Shown here: positions 35,458 to 47,698 of the stretch, one piece after another
Layout: each line of letters starts with the position of its first letter
Numbering within the stretch: position 1 is the first letter of the stretch
Assembly (NCBI GenBank): GCA_028023455.1
Contig: JAQFVV010012420.1
Coordinates: forward strand, 5,407,770-5,471,769
Length of the DNA: 64,000 nucleotides
Source of the DNA: Epiperipatus broadwayi
Lineage: Eukaryota; Onychophora; Udeonychophora; Euonychophora; Peripatidae
Direction of reading: 5' to 3'
Program-made: the position numbers and the translations under genes
Notes under the pieces: model-generated
What the model saw: the letters and a program-made list of their open reading frames with translations, nothing else
Database searches by the model: none
Told to the model about the DNA's origin: nothing

Positions 35458-35700
35458 CTAAGATTGTCCATAATATGCTTTCATAATTTGGGCATTATAT
35501 GTGCCCCTAACTTGTCCTTCCATATCCAACCAAAATGCATTAGGACTTGATTGTTTAACTATTGTGTAAGGTCCTTCATATAAATGGTAAAACTTACTGT
35601 ATTTATTATTGATTTGCTTACTAGCATGAGGATTTTTTATAAAAACTTTATTTCCTACTTTGAAAGTATATAGAGTTCCAGTCTTATTTTTGTTCATCAT
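35458..35700 (-). pseudogene. gypsy-2 integrase C-terminal part
   Basis: An 80-codon frame. It resembles the C-terminal DNA-binding end of Ty3/gypsy integrase: FKVGNKVFIKNPH, then FYHLYEGPYTIVKQSSPNAFWL. It is similar to the gypsy-1 segment ending at 24,393. Confidence 0.75.
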
Positions 35701-35852
35701 TAGCCTTGCTTACTAAAGGTATGCTTTCTGCACATTTTCCTCCATACAACTTTGTTTATATCTAGTCATAGGTTGATATTTAGTGAATAACATGGGAATT
35801 GATTGATTAATTGTAGTTCAATGGGTGTGAATCCAGTGGATTCACTCATACT

Positions 35853-36470
35853 TCAGTTGATATAATTAACTACCTGGTCTATCTGTCTTACCCACCCTTT
35901 ATGCTCATCTCTTAGGTAAGTCCTGAACAAATGACCGAGCTCCCGCATTACACGTTCACAAGGGTTTGACTGTGGATTCCTAATGGTCATGAGCACATGC
36001 TTTATTTGTGATATTTCCACCCATTTTTTCCATTCTTTTGATAGGAAAAGGGTATCATGGTCTGTTAAAATGGTTTTGGGTTTTCCTATCCACACAAATT
36101 GGAGGGTGTCTAATACTTTGATGGTATACATGGTATTAGCTTGGGGTAATGTGCAAGCAGAAACATACTTAGTAAAGAGATCATAGGTGACCAATAGATA
36201 TTTTTGTTTATTAAATGGGGGTAAAGGCCCATAATAATTGATCACCAAGATCTCATTTGGTCCTTTAGGTAATATTGATTTTGCAGCATTATAATAATTT
36301 TGATTTACTGGCTTGGCTCAAAGGCACACTAGACAATCTTGAAGTGACTTTAATATGTCTTTATACATACCAAACCAGCAAAAACAATTTCTCAAAGTAT
36401 GATCTGTTTTATGGGCACTGTAGTGTCCTTTTAAACAGTGAATATATTTTATGAGTGGGATATGCAATGT
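35853..36470 (-). pseudogene. gypsy-2 integrase zinc finger and core
   Basis: The 131-codon core frame (36,248-35,853) is preceded by a broken H2C2 zinc region near 36,300-36,460. The core has VINYYGPLPPF where the first catalytic Asp is expected (N here, as in gypsy-1), TILTDHDTLF (second Asp) and NPCERVMRELG (Glu). The sequence is clearly the same family as gypsy-1 but well diverged. Confidence 0.8.
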
Positions 36471-36520
36471 TTCTGGTATTACTACCCTCCACTCATCTGT
36501 AATATTATTTACTTTATATA

Positions 36521-36692
36521 GCAGGACCTCATTTTCTATCTTATAAAAATCAAGATTTTTTCACACATTCAAAACTTTCTCTTTTTTCAAAGCTCTCATG
36601 ATTAAAGCAGGACATCATTTTCTATCTTATAAAAATCAAGATTTTTTCACACATTCAAAACTTTCTCTTTTTTCAAAGCTCTCATGATTAAG
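36521..36692. repeat. 86-bp tandem duplication within gypsy-2 pol
   Basis: 36,521-36,606 and 36,607-36,692 differ at essentially one base (GGACCTC/GGACATC). 86 is not a multiple of three, so it shifts the frame. It is recent relative to the age of the element. Confidence 0.92.
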
Positions 36693-37217
36693 TTTAAATT
36701 ATTATCTCTATGTTGCAATTCAGGTAGGTTTTCCAAATCATTCTCTACACTACCATCAGTAATCATATTGACATTTGTTATGTAGGCATTCTCTACTGAT
36801 AAATGTCTCTGTTGTGATCCACATGGGTTTCGACTAAGCACATAGGCCAAAACATTCTCGGATCCCTTGCAATACAATGTGGTGTAATTGAATTTCTGCA
36901 ACAGCAAACTCCATCTAACTAGATGGCTGTTGGTCAGATAACTATGGTTCAGGAGATTCGAGGCTTTTGTGATCTGTGATCACTATCAACTCTGATCCGA
37001 GAACCTGTCAAAACTTTTGGAAGGCCCACACTATTGCCAGTGCTTCCTTCTCTGTTACAGTACAATTTATTTCTGGACCTTTCAGGAGTTGGATTATAAA
37101 GTAGAGGAACCCAGGTTGGCCATCCTCCTGGATTTGGGATAATGTTACCCCCAATCTGAAACCACTACTATCCATCTTGACTATAAATGGTTTATTAAAA
37201 TCAGGGAAGGCTAACAT
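36647..37217 (-). pseudogene. gypsy-2 RNase H and tether
   Basis: Frames 37,217-37,008 and 36,907-36,647. RNase H: PFIVKMDSSGFRLGVTL (first Asp) and TEKEALAIVWAFQKF (Glu), then a broken stretch with the DHK-like region near 36,960, then FNYTTLYCKGSENVLAYVLSR, the usual end of the domain. Confidence 0.75.
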
Positions 37218-37499
37218 GATTTGCTCTAAAACCCTGTTTTAATATTCTCAAATGCCTGATCCTGCTCCTCATTCTATTTCCATCTCTCATCTTTTCTGAT
37301 TAATTTTAATAATGGTTCAGTGTGGTCAATGAAATTTTTGGTAGAAACGATGGTAAAAATTACATAGGCCTAAAAATGATCAGATTTGTTTTTTATTGGT
37401 CAGTTTAGGAAAGTTTCAAATAGCACTGATCTTGACTGGATGAGGTCTTATTCCATCATAACCTGATATGACCTAAGAAGATAACCTGGTTTGAGACTA

Positions 37500-38384
37500 G
37501 GGTACTCTTCTTGAAGTTGATCTTGATGTCTTTCCAGAAGCACCCCTGGAAAAACAGTCAGGTGTTGAAAGTGCTTTTCAACAGTGGTAGATGCGATAAT
37601 CACATCATCCACATATATCATAATGATCTATTCATCTCAGGAGATAGGGTCTGATCTAAACATTGTATCAAACCAGCACCACTATTTATCAACTCAAATG
37701 GCATCCTATTAAATTGGTATGTAAATCCCTCAAATCGAAAGGCAGTGTATTGGCGATCATTCGGATGGAGTTCAGTCTGCCAATAGCTAGAGATTAGATC
37801 GAAAGTGGAAAACACCTTGTTTCCAAATCTCACAAATAATTCGTGTTTGGATGGTGGAATATTTTGTTTAGTTGTCTAGCATCCAAACAAAATCTCATCA
37901 ACCCATCTTTCTTCTTCACAGTTATGACTGGATTACAGTACAGTAAAAAGCATTTGAAAATGATCCCCCAATCTAACATTTTGGTAATTTGTTTGGCTAT
38001 CTCTTGCCGATACTGGTATGTAATAGGATATGATCTGGACTGAAATGGTTGGTGATGTACTAATCTTATTCTCTGCTGAAATCCTTCTATCACTCCTGGT
38101 ATCTCCAAAAAAATTGGGCTAAATTCTTGTATCACAAATCTCGATCTGGATTGAAATGGTTGGTCATGTACTAATCTTATTCCCTGCTGAAATCCTTCTA
38201 TCACTCCTGGTACCTCTAAAAAAATTGGGCTAAATTCATGTATCACAAATCTCAATTTCAATGTCTCCTCACTTCCAAGCAAGTTGGACTCTGAAAGCTT
38301 ACTATCTATGAGTGCCTCCGGAATACTAGATATAACACAGTCAACTTCAGGGAGACCATATCTCAGAAGTAATGTTATCTCCAA
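37500..38384 (-). pseudogene. gypsy-2 reverse transcriptase
   Basis: The 184-codon frame 38,384-37,830 holds the region before and at the start of RT (QSRSYPITYQYRQEI, VITVKKKDGLMRFCLDARQ). 37,833-37,618 continues in another frame with VFSTFDLISSYWQ (first Asp) and RMPFELINSGAG. The YVDD motif lies near 37,604-37,615 after another shift. The N-terminal part contains an in-frame duplication. Confidence 0.82.
38041..38262. repeat. 111-bp in-frame tandem duplication in gypsy-2 pol
   Basis: 38,041-38,151 and 38,152-38,262 are close copies (several substitutions). Each encodes the 37-residue segment with FSPIFLE.PGVIEGFQQ.IRLVH. The reading frame is kept through both copies. Confidence 0.88.
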
Positions 38385-38629
38385 GACCTCATCACTTATC
38401 TCAACTACTTTGTTAGAGAAATCAATAATACCAAGTGTTCATGTGTAGGGAATGACATCATGGATTAAGCCACTCCATATAAGGAACACATGGTGGAGGA
38501 TTGTTTGGATGACTTTCATTTCAACCCAGATTTGCTTTTGTACAAGTTTTGCTTTTATACTGTTAGCTATAGTAATCTGAATAGATTTCAATGGCAAGGT
38601 TTTAATTTTTGGAATTTTTCATCAAAATT

Positions 38630-39384
38630 TCCTGGTAAAATTTATCTGAGATAATGGTAATCTGGCTACCAGAATCTAACAGTGCTTTAACTTAAAAACC
38701 CTCAAACAAGACCTGTACCATGGGGCAGCTCTGCAAAGCATAGTCAGGTATTTTGTCTTCCCATAAACCCATCATATTTTTGATCTCTCAATCAGGAATT
38801 TGTTTCATGTTCCTCAGGGTATTTTTGGTCTCTTGAGGTGAGTAATATAACCTCAAGTACCCTTCTAGTTTAGTTTCTGTTGAATTTTTGGTATATAATT
38901 ATTACACCTTGGTTTTGGGGTTTTTTCAGGACTACGGAGAAGGCTTATTCTTGTTTTGCTAATATTTTTCCAGTTCTTTTTAGCTGACCATACATAGGGA
39001 GGGTTACTTTGTATGGACTTCCCTTTCCAATGGTTACCATTATTATTATTTTTTCTTTTATACTGCCTCTTTTTTCCTTTTTTCAGGTGCCTTAATTGAC
39101 AGGTTAGTATTGTTCACATCTGTATCAGTTAACAGTTCAGCCACCTGTTCTATGGTCCTAACATTGGTACACAGTAGCAATTGTTCAATCCTGAGTGGTA
39201 AGTTTCTCTTTATTATTCTGATAATTTGGCTTTCAGTCAGGCAGTAGATGTTTAACATTCTTAATTTCATAACTTGATGGTGGAAGAACTTCATCAAGGT
39301 TTCTCCAGGTGATGCCCTATACTTCTCTTGGAATAGCTGATACAATAAGGCCTCTTGCCTATCCTTGTTCCAGAAATTCTTCAC
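38630..39384 (-). pseudogene. gypsy-2 capsid part of Gag and protease
   Basis: 39,384-39,058 (108 codons) is the capsid C-terminal part, with FWNKDRQEALLYQLF and IIKRNLPLRIEQLL, matching the gypsy-1 Gag. A Lys/Glu-rich tail follows. The protease active site, VKALLDSGSQITIIS, is recognisable near 38,650-38,695 in another frame. Stops and shifts separate the pieces. Confidence 0.7.
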
Positions 39385-39556
39385 AAGCAGTATTTGATAC
39401 TCATCAGTGGTAGATGGAATGAAACAATGACTCCCACCACTAGTGCATCACATTGCAGATGGCTGTATGCAATAATAACCTTCTCACCCTCTGACAAGTT
39501 TCTATTTAAAGAGAAATAAAGGTTGGGGGCTTCATTGGTAGATCCCTTGAATACCT

Positions 39557-39769
39557 TTAGTTTGAAAATTGGTTAATAGTGTTCACTTGTGCAAGGTGGT
39601 GAAGTGTCTTGTTGATTTCTGTAGTGTTTTCAGGTGGGGTCAATTCATGATCATAATAATGTGTTCGATAACTATCTGGAATTAAACCTTCTAAACAAAA
39701 GTTAGGAGGATAATCTTCTGCCTCAGAGCAGGAGTTGATGTGGGAGGGGAGTTTCTTCAGAAGGGGCAC
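39557..39769 (-). pseudogene. gypsy-2 Gag middle fragment
   Basis: A 70-codon open stretch, acidic and Pro/His-containing, between the coiled-coil and capsid parts of Gag. No motif was recognised; it is assigned to gag by position. Confidence 0.4.
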
Positions 39770-40284
39770 TTATCCTCTGTGGGTCTTTAAGGGCAATACC
39801 TAGGTGATGATTCCTACCATTCCTTATTTTATTACTACTGTGAAACCTTACAATCAATTTCAGCATGTTTTCCTCCACTGGTTGGCATCTCTTGGCACAG
39901 TTAAGACTCGAGCACTACCAATCACTGATTAAAGGCTTCACCCATTCTATCAATTTCATCTCTTATTTTATGAGCACTTCCCACCAACTTTTCTATACTG
40001 GCTTTGTCTGTGGTTGTGTCCATCCCCGCTTCAACTATTCTACCTTCAACTCATTTAAGATGTTGATACAAATCTAAGCATCTTGTTGTATGACTCAACC
40101 TGATCATTCTGTGCTATGGAGAGTTGTTCTATTCTTGTTTGAATCCTCTGAAATTCATCTTGACCTCGGTTAGGAATTTATCCTGTTCCATGCACACCTC
40201 ATGTTTCAATGTTTCCTGACTCTTACATGCCTCATCATATTTTGCATCCAATTGTTCCATAACACTGCATTTGAAATCATAAAG

Positions 40285-40908
40285 TCATTGTTGGCATCTT
40301 GTATTGTTTTCATCAATTTCCTTCTTCATCGCCAACATTCCTTGTTTCAACTCAATATTGTCTTTCTGAACATTTACTAATTTTAGGGAAAGTTGTCCCA
40401 TATCTTCAGTTGGCTTAAAATCAACATTATCAATCTTTATTTTTATTTGTTCTTTCATATCATTCACATCCCTCTTCAATTCTTCTTTTATTTTATTTAT
40501 GTCAGCTTTGGTTGCCATATTCTCTAATTTACTATTTATATCATTTTTCATTTCATCTGCCTTGGTTGCCATATTCTCCATCTTGGTTGTCATATTCTCT
40601 TTCTTATTATTCATATCAGCTTTCATTTCATCAGCCTTGGTTGCCATATTTTCCTTCATACTATTTATATCACTCTTCATCTCCATGATTGTTTGGAATA
40701 GTTGTGCCAAGGTTGTAGGGTCTTACATAGCCTGAATTACTCCAACTTCAGGCACTTGAGTAATCTCACTGGGAGGGATCACCTGAATTTGAGAAACTGT
40801 TTGACTTCCATCTTGCACTTGTGGAGATTGTTCAACTTTCAGTATAGACCCCCCAGGTATCTGGATCAGGGTAAATCCCACCTTATTATTGGTAGTATCA
40901 TCTACCAT
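40285..40908 (-). pseudogene. gypsy-2 Gag N-terminal coiled-coil region
   Basis: One frame with a single in-frame stop at 40,723-40,725 separates a 61-residue Ile/Val/Gln/Pro-containing N-terminal piece from a 141-residue highly charged segment. The latter repeats ENMATKADEMK-like units four times at ~11-18-residue spacing and should be a long coiled coil. gypsy-1 Gag lacks any such part and starts directly with the capsid domain. A role in particle assembly is inference. Confidence 0.65.
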
Positions 40909-41568
40909 CTCACTGTCCTATTATTTTTCCCTACCTCCAAATGTTTTGATTCCATAATACTTAATTGCTTACCACTTCTGGTTATCATTAAATATTTACT
41001 TATTTGCAAACTATTTACAAAATATTTATTACTATAAATAATCATTTGCCACAGTGCATCACGCCATCCCCAACTATTGCATTTATCTTTAACCTCATTT
41101 TTTTTAGTTTTTAATAGATCTACTTTTATCCTATATCCTTTTATATGCCTAACTCTACTATTTTAGTCTCATTTATTAATCACTTAACTATTTATCATTG
41201 ATCTCTGTTTATTGTTCAATCCTCTATATTTCCAATTTGCCCTCAATACTTTAGATCTCTTTACGTATTGAAAATTGATTCACATTTATATGATCTATTA
41301 TCACTATTACTATTATTTTTTATGAAAGGGCTAGTTGTTTGACAAGTGTATAAGTTCATTTGGGTTTATGTTGATAGAAATATAAAATGAAATGTAACTT
41401 AACAAGGGAATTAAAAAAAATTTTTTTTAAACACCAGACCAATGGCTGGACCTCCCTTACAATTATAGTATATTCTTACCTAACATACTGGATACCAGAT
41501 GTAAGTGATCATGACCTACACATTGCGTGCCAGATGTAACTGATGGTAAATACATTTGGATACATAGA
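40909..41568 (-). other. gypsy-2 untranslated leader
   Basis: Non-coding stretch between the gag start and the 5' LTR. The words CCAGATGTAAGTGATC (41,494) and CCAGATGTAACTGATGG (41,530) resemble the LTR's own CCAGATGTAACAGATGG (41,618). No clear primer-binding site was found next to the LTR. Confidence 0.45.
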
Positions 41569-43951
41569 TCAGATTCAACAATCACCTGTTACACCTGGAT
41601 TCGCACTTGCCCACATACCAGATGTAACAGATGGGAAAATAACCTGTGGACTGTGACATTATGCAGATGTAGCAATATGGAGACTATAACTTAATGTGCC
41701 CTAATTTATTTCCCCTGATGACACAGTCTGCAGAGACCTACCAGGCTTGGAAGGGGAAAAAGTTGCATCTAGCTATGGTCAGACTTTGGGTCTTCAGATA
41801 GAATGCTAATGAAAACCCGATGAAATGCTTAACCAATGATTGCATGCACTTTAATTGACTAGCTCTATCCCTATTTAATAATTTCAAATGTAATTTAGGT
41901 TAGTTCATCCACTTTCACCCCTTTCCAATTCCATTATGCCCTAATATTCAAGCCCAGAGAGAATATATAACAGGTATGAACAGATACACACAGCAACTCC
42001 TGCATCTATATAGGTTACAACTAGCATTTATTATATTTGTTTTACTTTACAGCTTTTATATGACAAGAAAAATAAATGTGTGTGCATGCATAATTGTTTA
42101 TAAACTGTGGAATATCAGGACAACTCAATAAACCAGAGACCAGAATAATATAAACTCTTAAACATTTATTGACAATGATAAATAAAATAAAGTATAATAA
42201 CAATACTAATGATAAAAAAATATATATGTATACATGTGTCACATGTGAACTTCTACCATTTTATTAACTAATAATTCTCCAAATCCATCCCATATATCCC
42301 ATGGTAGAACTCCATCTATGTCACCCATTCTTTACAAATCATAATTATATACAAAAATAAACATAATAATTTTAGATGATTGAGATCTGGCTAGCTAAAT
42401 TATATATTTACTGATTTTAGCAATTTATTTAATTTAAGTGCCCCCAATTTATATATATGGTAGGTATAGAAATTAATACTAATTGATTAGTCAATCATAC
42501 TGGAAAAAATATATATACATGGCTGTAGAGAATCTTACCTTACTATTTACATGGATAACCTGAGGTGAAGCAGTCAGGTTAACCTAGATTTTTTTACAAT
42601 AAAAATAGAAAAATATCTAAATGAATAATCCCCCATTTCTTCTTTGCTAATTCTGAAAAATGAGGCTTCTAGCATTAGAGTGTGAAAATACAACATAGAT
42701 AATAAAAATAAAAAATCTTATTAACTTCTTGATTAAAATTGTTTTTTGAACAAAGTTCATTAACAATCATCCTAATAGAAGTAGTAGTTGATGGTTAGGC
42801 ATGTCACTCTGCAAAAGCAGTTTGATTCATCAAATCATTTTTTTAGGCAAGGATAGATGGGTACAATGGTATCTCTTGTAGTTGTGTATGGTAAACATCT
42901 TGATCCTTAACTGATTCACCATTAAATATTCCAATGCTTGTTTACTTTGGATTGCAGGCATCCTCTTGTGTGTTTTACAATAAAGTAGAATAAAAATAGA
43001 GGTTTTATGCAACTGTTAGAAATAACATGATGCATGGCAGCATATTTTGCTTTAGTCCATATTCATCTTAAAGTACAATTCAATAATTATTTGTAATCAT
43101 AAATTTATATTGGATAACATAGAAGCACTTTACGTTTATATTTGTATTAAAAGAATTATTTATTTTGCTTCCTATTTTCAGCAGACTTAATTTTCGTTTT
43201 TCTTTTTGAAAAGATTTAAAATATTAAAAATTACTCCAAAAACTTTCAAAACATGATTTAATTATCTCATAATTTATAAATTATTCTTACTTTTTTATTT
43301 CTCACGTTCTTTCTTCTGAATTAGGCAAAATTTAAGTTACAGTATTTGACTTTAAGAATTTCTATGATTCAAATAAAAGAAAAAAACAAAACTCCATTTT
43401 AGCATTTGAAATTTTAATTTTACTGCTGTATATTGATTGCTATAGCTGGAATATTACTGACAAGAAGAAATGCTTTGTAAAAAGTTTCTATTTTTATACA
43501 GTTTGTGTGTATATCTCCTGAAATGCTTAGATTTTTAATTGCCTATTGTTTAAAATATTTCATTTATTACAGATAAATAATAAAATCAGTTTTATTTTCA
43601 CACACGGCCACCTAACTTGACCTCAGGCTATCCCTAAGTCATTTGACTATAAATTAATATTCAATTAAAAATTTTAAAATATATATATATAAATTACAGT
43701 TTATTAATCAAATAGTTTATATATACAATATTACTTTCTAAAATATTGGTCTTATTAAATTTATTATAAAATAATAATTTATTGTGCATTCCCCAATTCA
43801 CTCTAAATAAATATATATGTGTTGTACATGTATATATGTAATAATAATAAACAAATAATCTTCCCATTATTAATGCAAGTTCCAAATGGATTGGGTTCAA
43901 TAAGTAGGCTGATCTTGTTAGGAATATTTGCATTGTAAGCTACCCTTTACA
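41569..43951 (-). repeat. gypsy-2 5' LTR (element sense), uninterrupted
   Basis: The complete partner of the split LTR at 20,430-34,888 and the reference for the empty sites of gypsy-1 and the 4.6-kb insert. The inner border is only placed within 41,569-41,587. TGTTACACCTGG at 41,587 and CCAGATGTAACA at 41,618 can pair as a hairpin at this end. Confidence 0.85.
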
Positions 43952-43955
43952 ATCC

Positions 43956-44802
43956 CAATCAAAGATACCTCATAGAATTTCATGATCCAAACCAAAAAAA
44001 TAGATTTAAAATGAAGATCAAAACACTGGGTCAATTTGCTCTAATTGCTGTAGATGAAAACGAACAGAGATACATAACTGGAATGTTGAAAAATACATAC
44101 CTAGGCTACTTTATACAGGATTTTAAAAAAATAATGGAGCCATTTGGGAAGGTTGTTTCATTGCAACCAGTTTACATAAAAGACACCCCAGTTCCATTAT
44201 ACAGCAATAGCTATGAGTTTAAAGTTAAGCTAAATAAAAACATTGATCCAATCACTATACCTACTCAGATTACAGACCAAGAAGCAACACTTTGCCTATA
44301 CATAAGGGGGTTGAAGCCACAATGTTTCTCTTGTCACCAGCATGGTCATCTAGCAATAAACTGCACAACCACTCAATGCTTACAATGTAATCAGATGGAT
44401 AACCATATACCTAAATGCATTCACAATAAAAACCAAGACAATAGTGACCAAACATCTAATCCACACATAACCTTTCCCACAAATGAAGATGCTTCACCAA
44501 TTGAACTCTCTATTGGGCAGACAAATAAAACCTTCAGCACACCTATTAACATCAGCAGCAAAAATTCTCAGGCTGATAATAATGAAACTCTCACATCATC
44601 AGCCAAACCACGTAAACAGTTAGATCCAACTAATATAGCCAAGGTACCACACTCAATTATTCACAATGACAATATTAGCCAAATTTCACCTATAATAAAC
44701 AAGACCAGCATAGATGTTATAAATACACTGACATCACAATTACCAATAACTGAAAGCTGTGACACAGACTACAATGCCAAAAGAAAACCTGGGCTACCAT
44801 GA
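43956..44802 (+). pseudogene. LINE ORF1, C-terminal part with zinc knuckles
   Basis: Open from the gypsy-2 border to a stop at 44,800. It has an RNA-binding-like middle and then two Cys/His knuckles: CFSCHQHGHLAINC (C-x2-C-x4-H-x4-C, 44,323-44,364) and CLQCNQMDNHIPKC just after. The tail of ~130 residues is Ser/Thr/Asn-rich. Such ORF1 proteins coat the element RNA. This part, 263 codons from the Met at 44,011, is unbroken although the N-terminal part is shifted. Confidence 0.78.
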
Positions 44803-45207
44803 AAAGATCAAGGCAATAAAAAATAAAAACACTTGCTACCAAAATTAACCTAACATGTTCCACTAATTACAGCATTCATAACCCAGAATTCTGTAACCCC
44901 ACTTAACAGACACTCAACAAACACAGGAAGCTCTAACTGAGCCAAAAAATTTTCATCTTTCACTTACCAAAGTCTCAAACTCAAGCAATGAATCAAAAAC
45001 AAATCCCCAAGATAAACATATATACAATAGCATACCAACAAATATCACACCTTTTCTAAAAAAAAAGTAATGCAAACAAACCATTCCTTAAATATTTTGA
45101 TGCCTTAGATGCCATCCCTGAAAAATTTAATTTTGAGTTGTAGCTGGAAATTTTTCTGCATACAATACTTTTTTTAAATCTTATAAACAAGGCAACAAAT
45201 GAAATCT

Positions 45208-45269
45208 CAATCCAGTCAATTTAAACATATACTTATTTCAATCCAGTCAATTTAAACATATACTTTAAT
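45208..45269. repeat. 31-bp tandem duplication
   Basis: CAATCCAGTCAATTTAAACA and what follows occurs twice, at 45,208 and 45,239, between ORF1 and ORF2. Confidence 0.9.
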
Positions 45270-45295
45270 TTTTTTCTACTCATTTACTTTCAACA

Positions 45296-46023
45296 TGAAA
45301 ATAAAGACAGGAGCTTTCAATGTTTGAGATCTAAACTCAATTAAAAAAAAAAACTTCCAGCTAAGTAAATGGATTCAATTTACACAGCCACACATCCTTG
45401 GTCTGCTGGAAATGAAAATATATAGTGGTTCTCAGATTGACCCCACAACCTTTTTAAGGACACAAGGCTTTTTCACCTGTTCACAATATTCATCATCACC
45501 TTCAGGAGGCACTGGCCTGGTCATCACAAGAAGCTGCCAATTTTCATCCTTTAAAATTATATACATCGACTCAAACCTATTTATAGTCACTTTTCATCAC
45601 CATACTGTTGCACTCAACTTAATTTTTGTTTACATACCTCCTGGACCAGCTGTCATCTCAAGATTACTGCTTACCATAAACTCACTACTATCATCAACCT
45701 CTTACCCAGTTATCTTAATGGTGATTTTAACATGAGTTATCACACTTTTGTTTCAAAGTAGCTACATCAACTTGCAATACCACTAATGATTGCTGAAGGT
45801 TTGTTACCACCCAACTCCATCTCTTTCTACAACAGTCATTACACCTCACTTAATTAAATTAACACTTAATCCCTCTCCCTTCTCTGATCACTCTAGTCAA
45901 ATGCTTGAACTCAATCTAATTACAATGCAAACATCAATAATTCAACTTCATAAAACAATAAGAATAATTCTTCCTACACACACTTCTGAATTTTTGTACT
46001 CTGAAACATATTATGTTATTTAA
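45296..46023 (+). pseudogene. LINE ORF2 endonuclease domain
   Basis: Starts ATGAAAATAAAGACAGGAGC (45,296), matching the 'TGAFNV' start of APE-type LINE endonucleases; a stop follows within the next codons (GTTTGAGAT). ILGLLEMKI at about 45,393-45,420 is the place of the catalytic 'LQET' Glu. 45,412-45,735 gives a GGTGLVI block and VYIPPG. The SDH-type catalytic end, PFSDHSSQ, lies near 45,875. Several shifts are present. Confidence 0.72.
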
Positions 46024-46136
46024 ACTCAGCACTATGCAAGTTGATCCTGCTCAATGATACATTTCTTTTATCATCATTCTGTCATTTAATATAAATCATA
46101 TTACCCAAACCACACCATCACCCTTAAGACTCCTAA

Positions 46137-47698
46137 CTTTGGCTGATGAGCTACATAAAAGAATCACCATGTGTAAATCTGCTACAGATTCCTACACACA
46201 CATAAAAAGACTTACACAAATATATAATGACACCTGCAACACTCTAAAAGAGTACCTTGCCATAAAAAAGAAAAAAAATCTGTCTATCAAAACAACACAC
46301 CTGGTTATGAGGGTACATTAGATGGGCTCTGGGGTATCTTTCCACTGTCAGAGTTCCACAAGCACTTGAAACCCATGATGTTACCAAAGCCAGACATAAT
46401 ATGATAGAGCCAATATACAAATATTTCAAACAAAAGCTGCAGTCACATTGTGCCTTCACACCACTTGAAGATCTATTTGGCCAACCAGAGTTAGATAAAT
46501 CTTTCCATGCTACTGATTTCTTGCTGAAGCTAACCACAATTACAAACTCTTGTCACCCAGGGCCACATGGAATCCCTAAATTTGTATTTTTACATCTCAG
46601 TCAGTTTACTACCACATATCTATGTGATTTAGCAAATTATCTATCACAAAGACTGTTTAACATAAAAGATTTATATCCAATCACCTTAGTTCCATTCAAC
46701 AAAAAGCAAGCTTCAATATTCAATCTATCAAATCTGCGACCAATCTCCATGAGCCCCCTTGTTATTAAAATTCTGGAAAAAGTTCTAAAAAGATAAAATC
46801 AAACCATATCTCCTCTCCGGAAAAAGTTCTAAAAAGATAAAATTGAACCATATCTCCTCTCTCTATTATCACCAATGCAACATGCAAGAAAAGGCTCCTC
46901 AACAGGCCAAGCTGCCCTCATTTTCAAAACCATTGAAACTCAGAGAGCAGAAAAAGTATGCTCCAATGGCTGTTCAAATTGACATTGAGGCTGCTTTTGA
47001 CTCAGTCCCTATTGAAATTTTAATTGAGACACTTGCAGACACCAAAATAACTCGCTATCTTTTATACCTACTAACCAATCTACTCCTTAGTCGTGAAATT
47101 CATATTACAATTAATGGAAGAACATCACCTTTCTTCTCTTCCCACCAATCCATACCTCAAGGATTTCCACTCAGTTCGTTATTATTTATGTTCTACATTA
47201 ACCCTCTCATAAACAAAATACAACAAAAATTGCAAGGAATCCAAATTCCACACACTGGACTATATATACTGTGTATTACATACATGGATGATTTTACTGT
47301 TTTTCTTACATCCAAAAAAACAACTACCTACTCTGGAAAAAATACTTAATGAATACACCCTCAAATATAAACTCAAAATCAATATTAACAAAACATCAGA
47401 TTGGTTTCTGTACATTGGCAAGATAAATACACAAGTTTCTCATGGGAAACCAACTAATTTCCTTGGGTTTCCTTTCTACCTAGGGTTCTCTGCAATGAGA
47501 CAAAAGATCCAGAAAAACCTGAAAGATGATGCTGAATGTACAACCACTTCTCTTTTCAAAACCTACCTCTCGCTGTATGCAAAAGTATGCCTTTTCAATC
47601 AGCTTGTAACTACAAAAATAATCTATTACTCACCAATCATAAATTTCACTAAATCTTTCACTTCGTCCATTTACTCACTCTGCAGTAAGCTATTATAG
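46137..47698 (+). pseudogene. LINE ORF2 reverse transcriptase domain
   Basis: Frames 46,401-46,796, 46,843-47,349 and 47,288-47,698. RT motifs: a P.G..GIP block (HPGPHGIPKFVF), LRPISMSPLVIKILEKVL, VQIDIEAAFDSVP (first Asp), SIPQGFPLSSLLFMFYINPL, and ITYMDDFTVFL (YMDD, others usually YADD/FADD). Thumb and a 'FLGFPFYL' block follow. Frames are broken by a 44-bp duplication at 46,775 and a shift at about 47,330. Confidence 0.82.
46775..46862. repeat. 44-bp tandem duplication in LINE RT
   Basis: 46,775-46,818 and 46,819-46,862, both GGAAAAAGTTCTAAAAAGAT..., differ by about two bases. 44 bp is not a multiple of three and breaks the RT frame. Confidence 0.9.

Larger units (their letters stand above)
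20430..43951 (-). mobile_element. Ty3/gypsy retrotransposon 'gypsy-2', host of two nested insertions
   Basis: Direct repeats of about 2.4 kb (LTRs) flank a 6.7-kb internal region whose pol order on the minus strand is gag, protease, RT, RNase H, integrase. The outer ends are TGTAATTG... and ...CCCTTTACA, flanked on both sides by ATCC (20,426-20,429 and 43,952-43,955). The polypurine tract lies where it should, just inside the lower LTR. LTRs have diverged by roughly a tenth by eye, and every gene is broken, so it is an old copy. Its lower LTR is interrupted by gypsy-1 and by a ~4.6-kb insert. Confidence 0.88.

Noticed and set aside
20444-43951. 2.4-kb direct repeats first read as a segmental duplication
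   Set aside because: Their position around a Ty3/gypsy internal region, the adjoining polypurine tract and the ATCC duplication show that they are LTRs.
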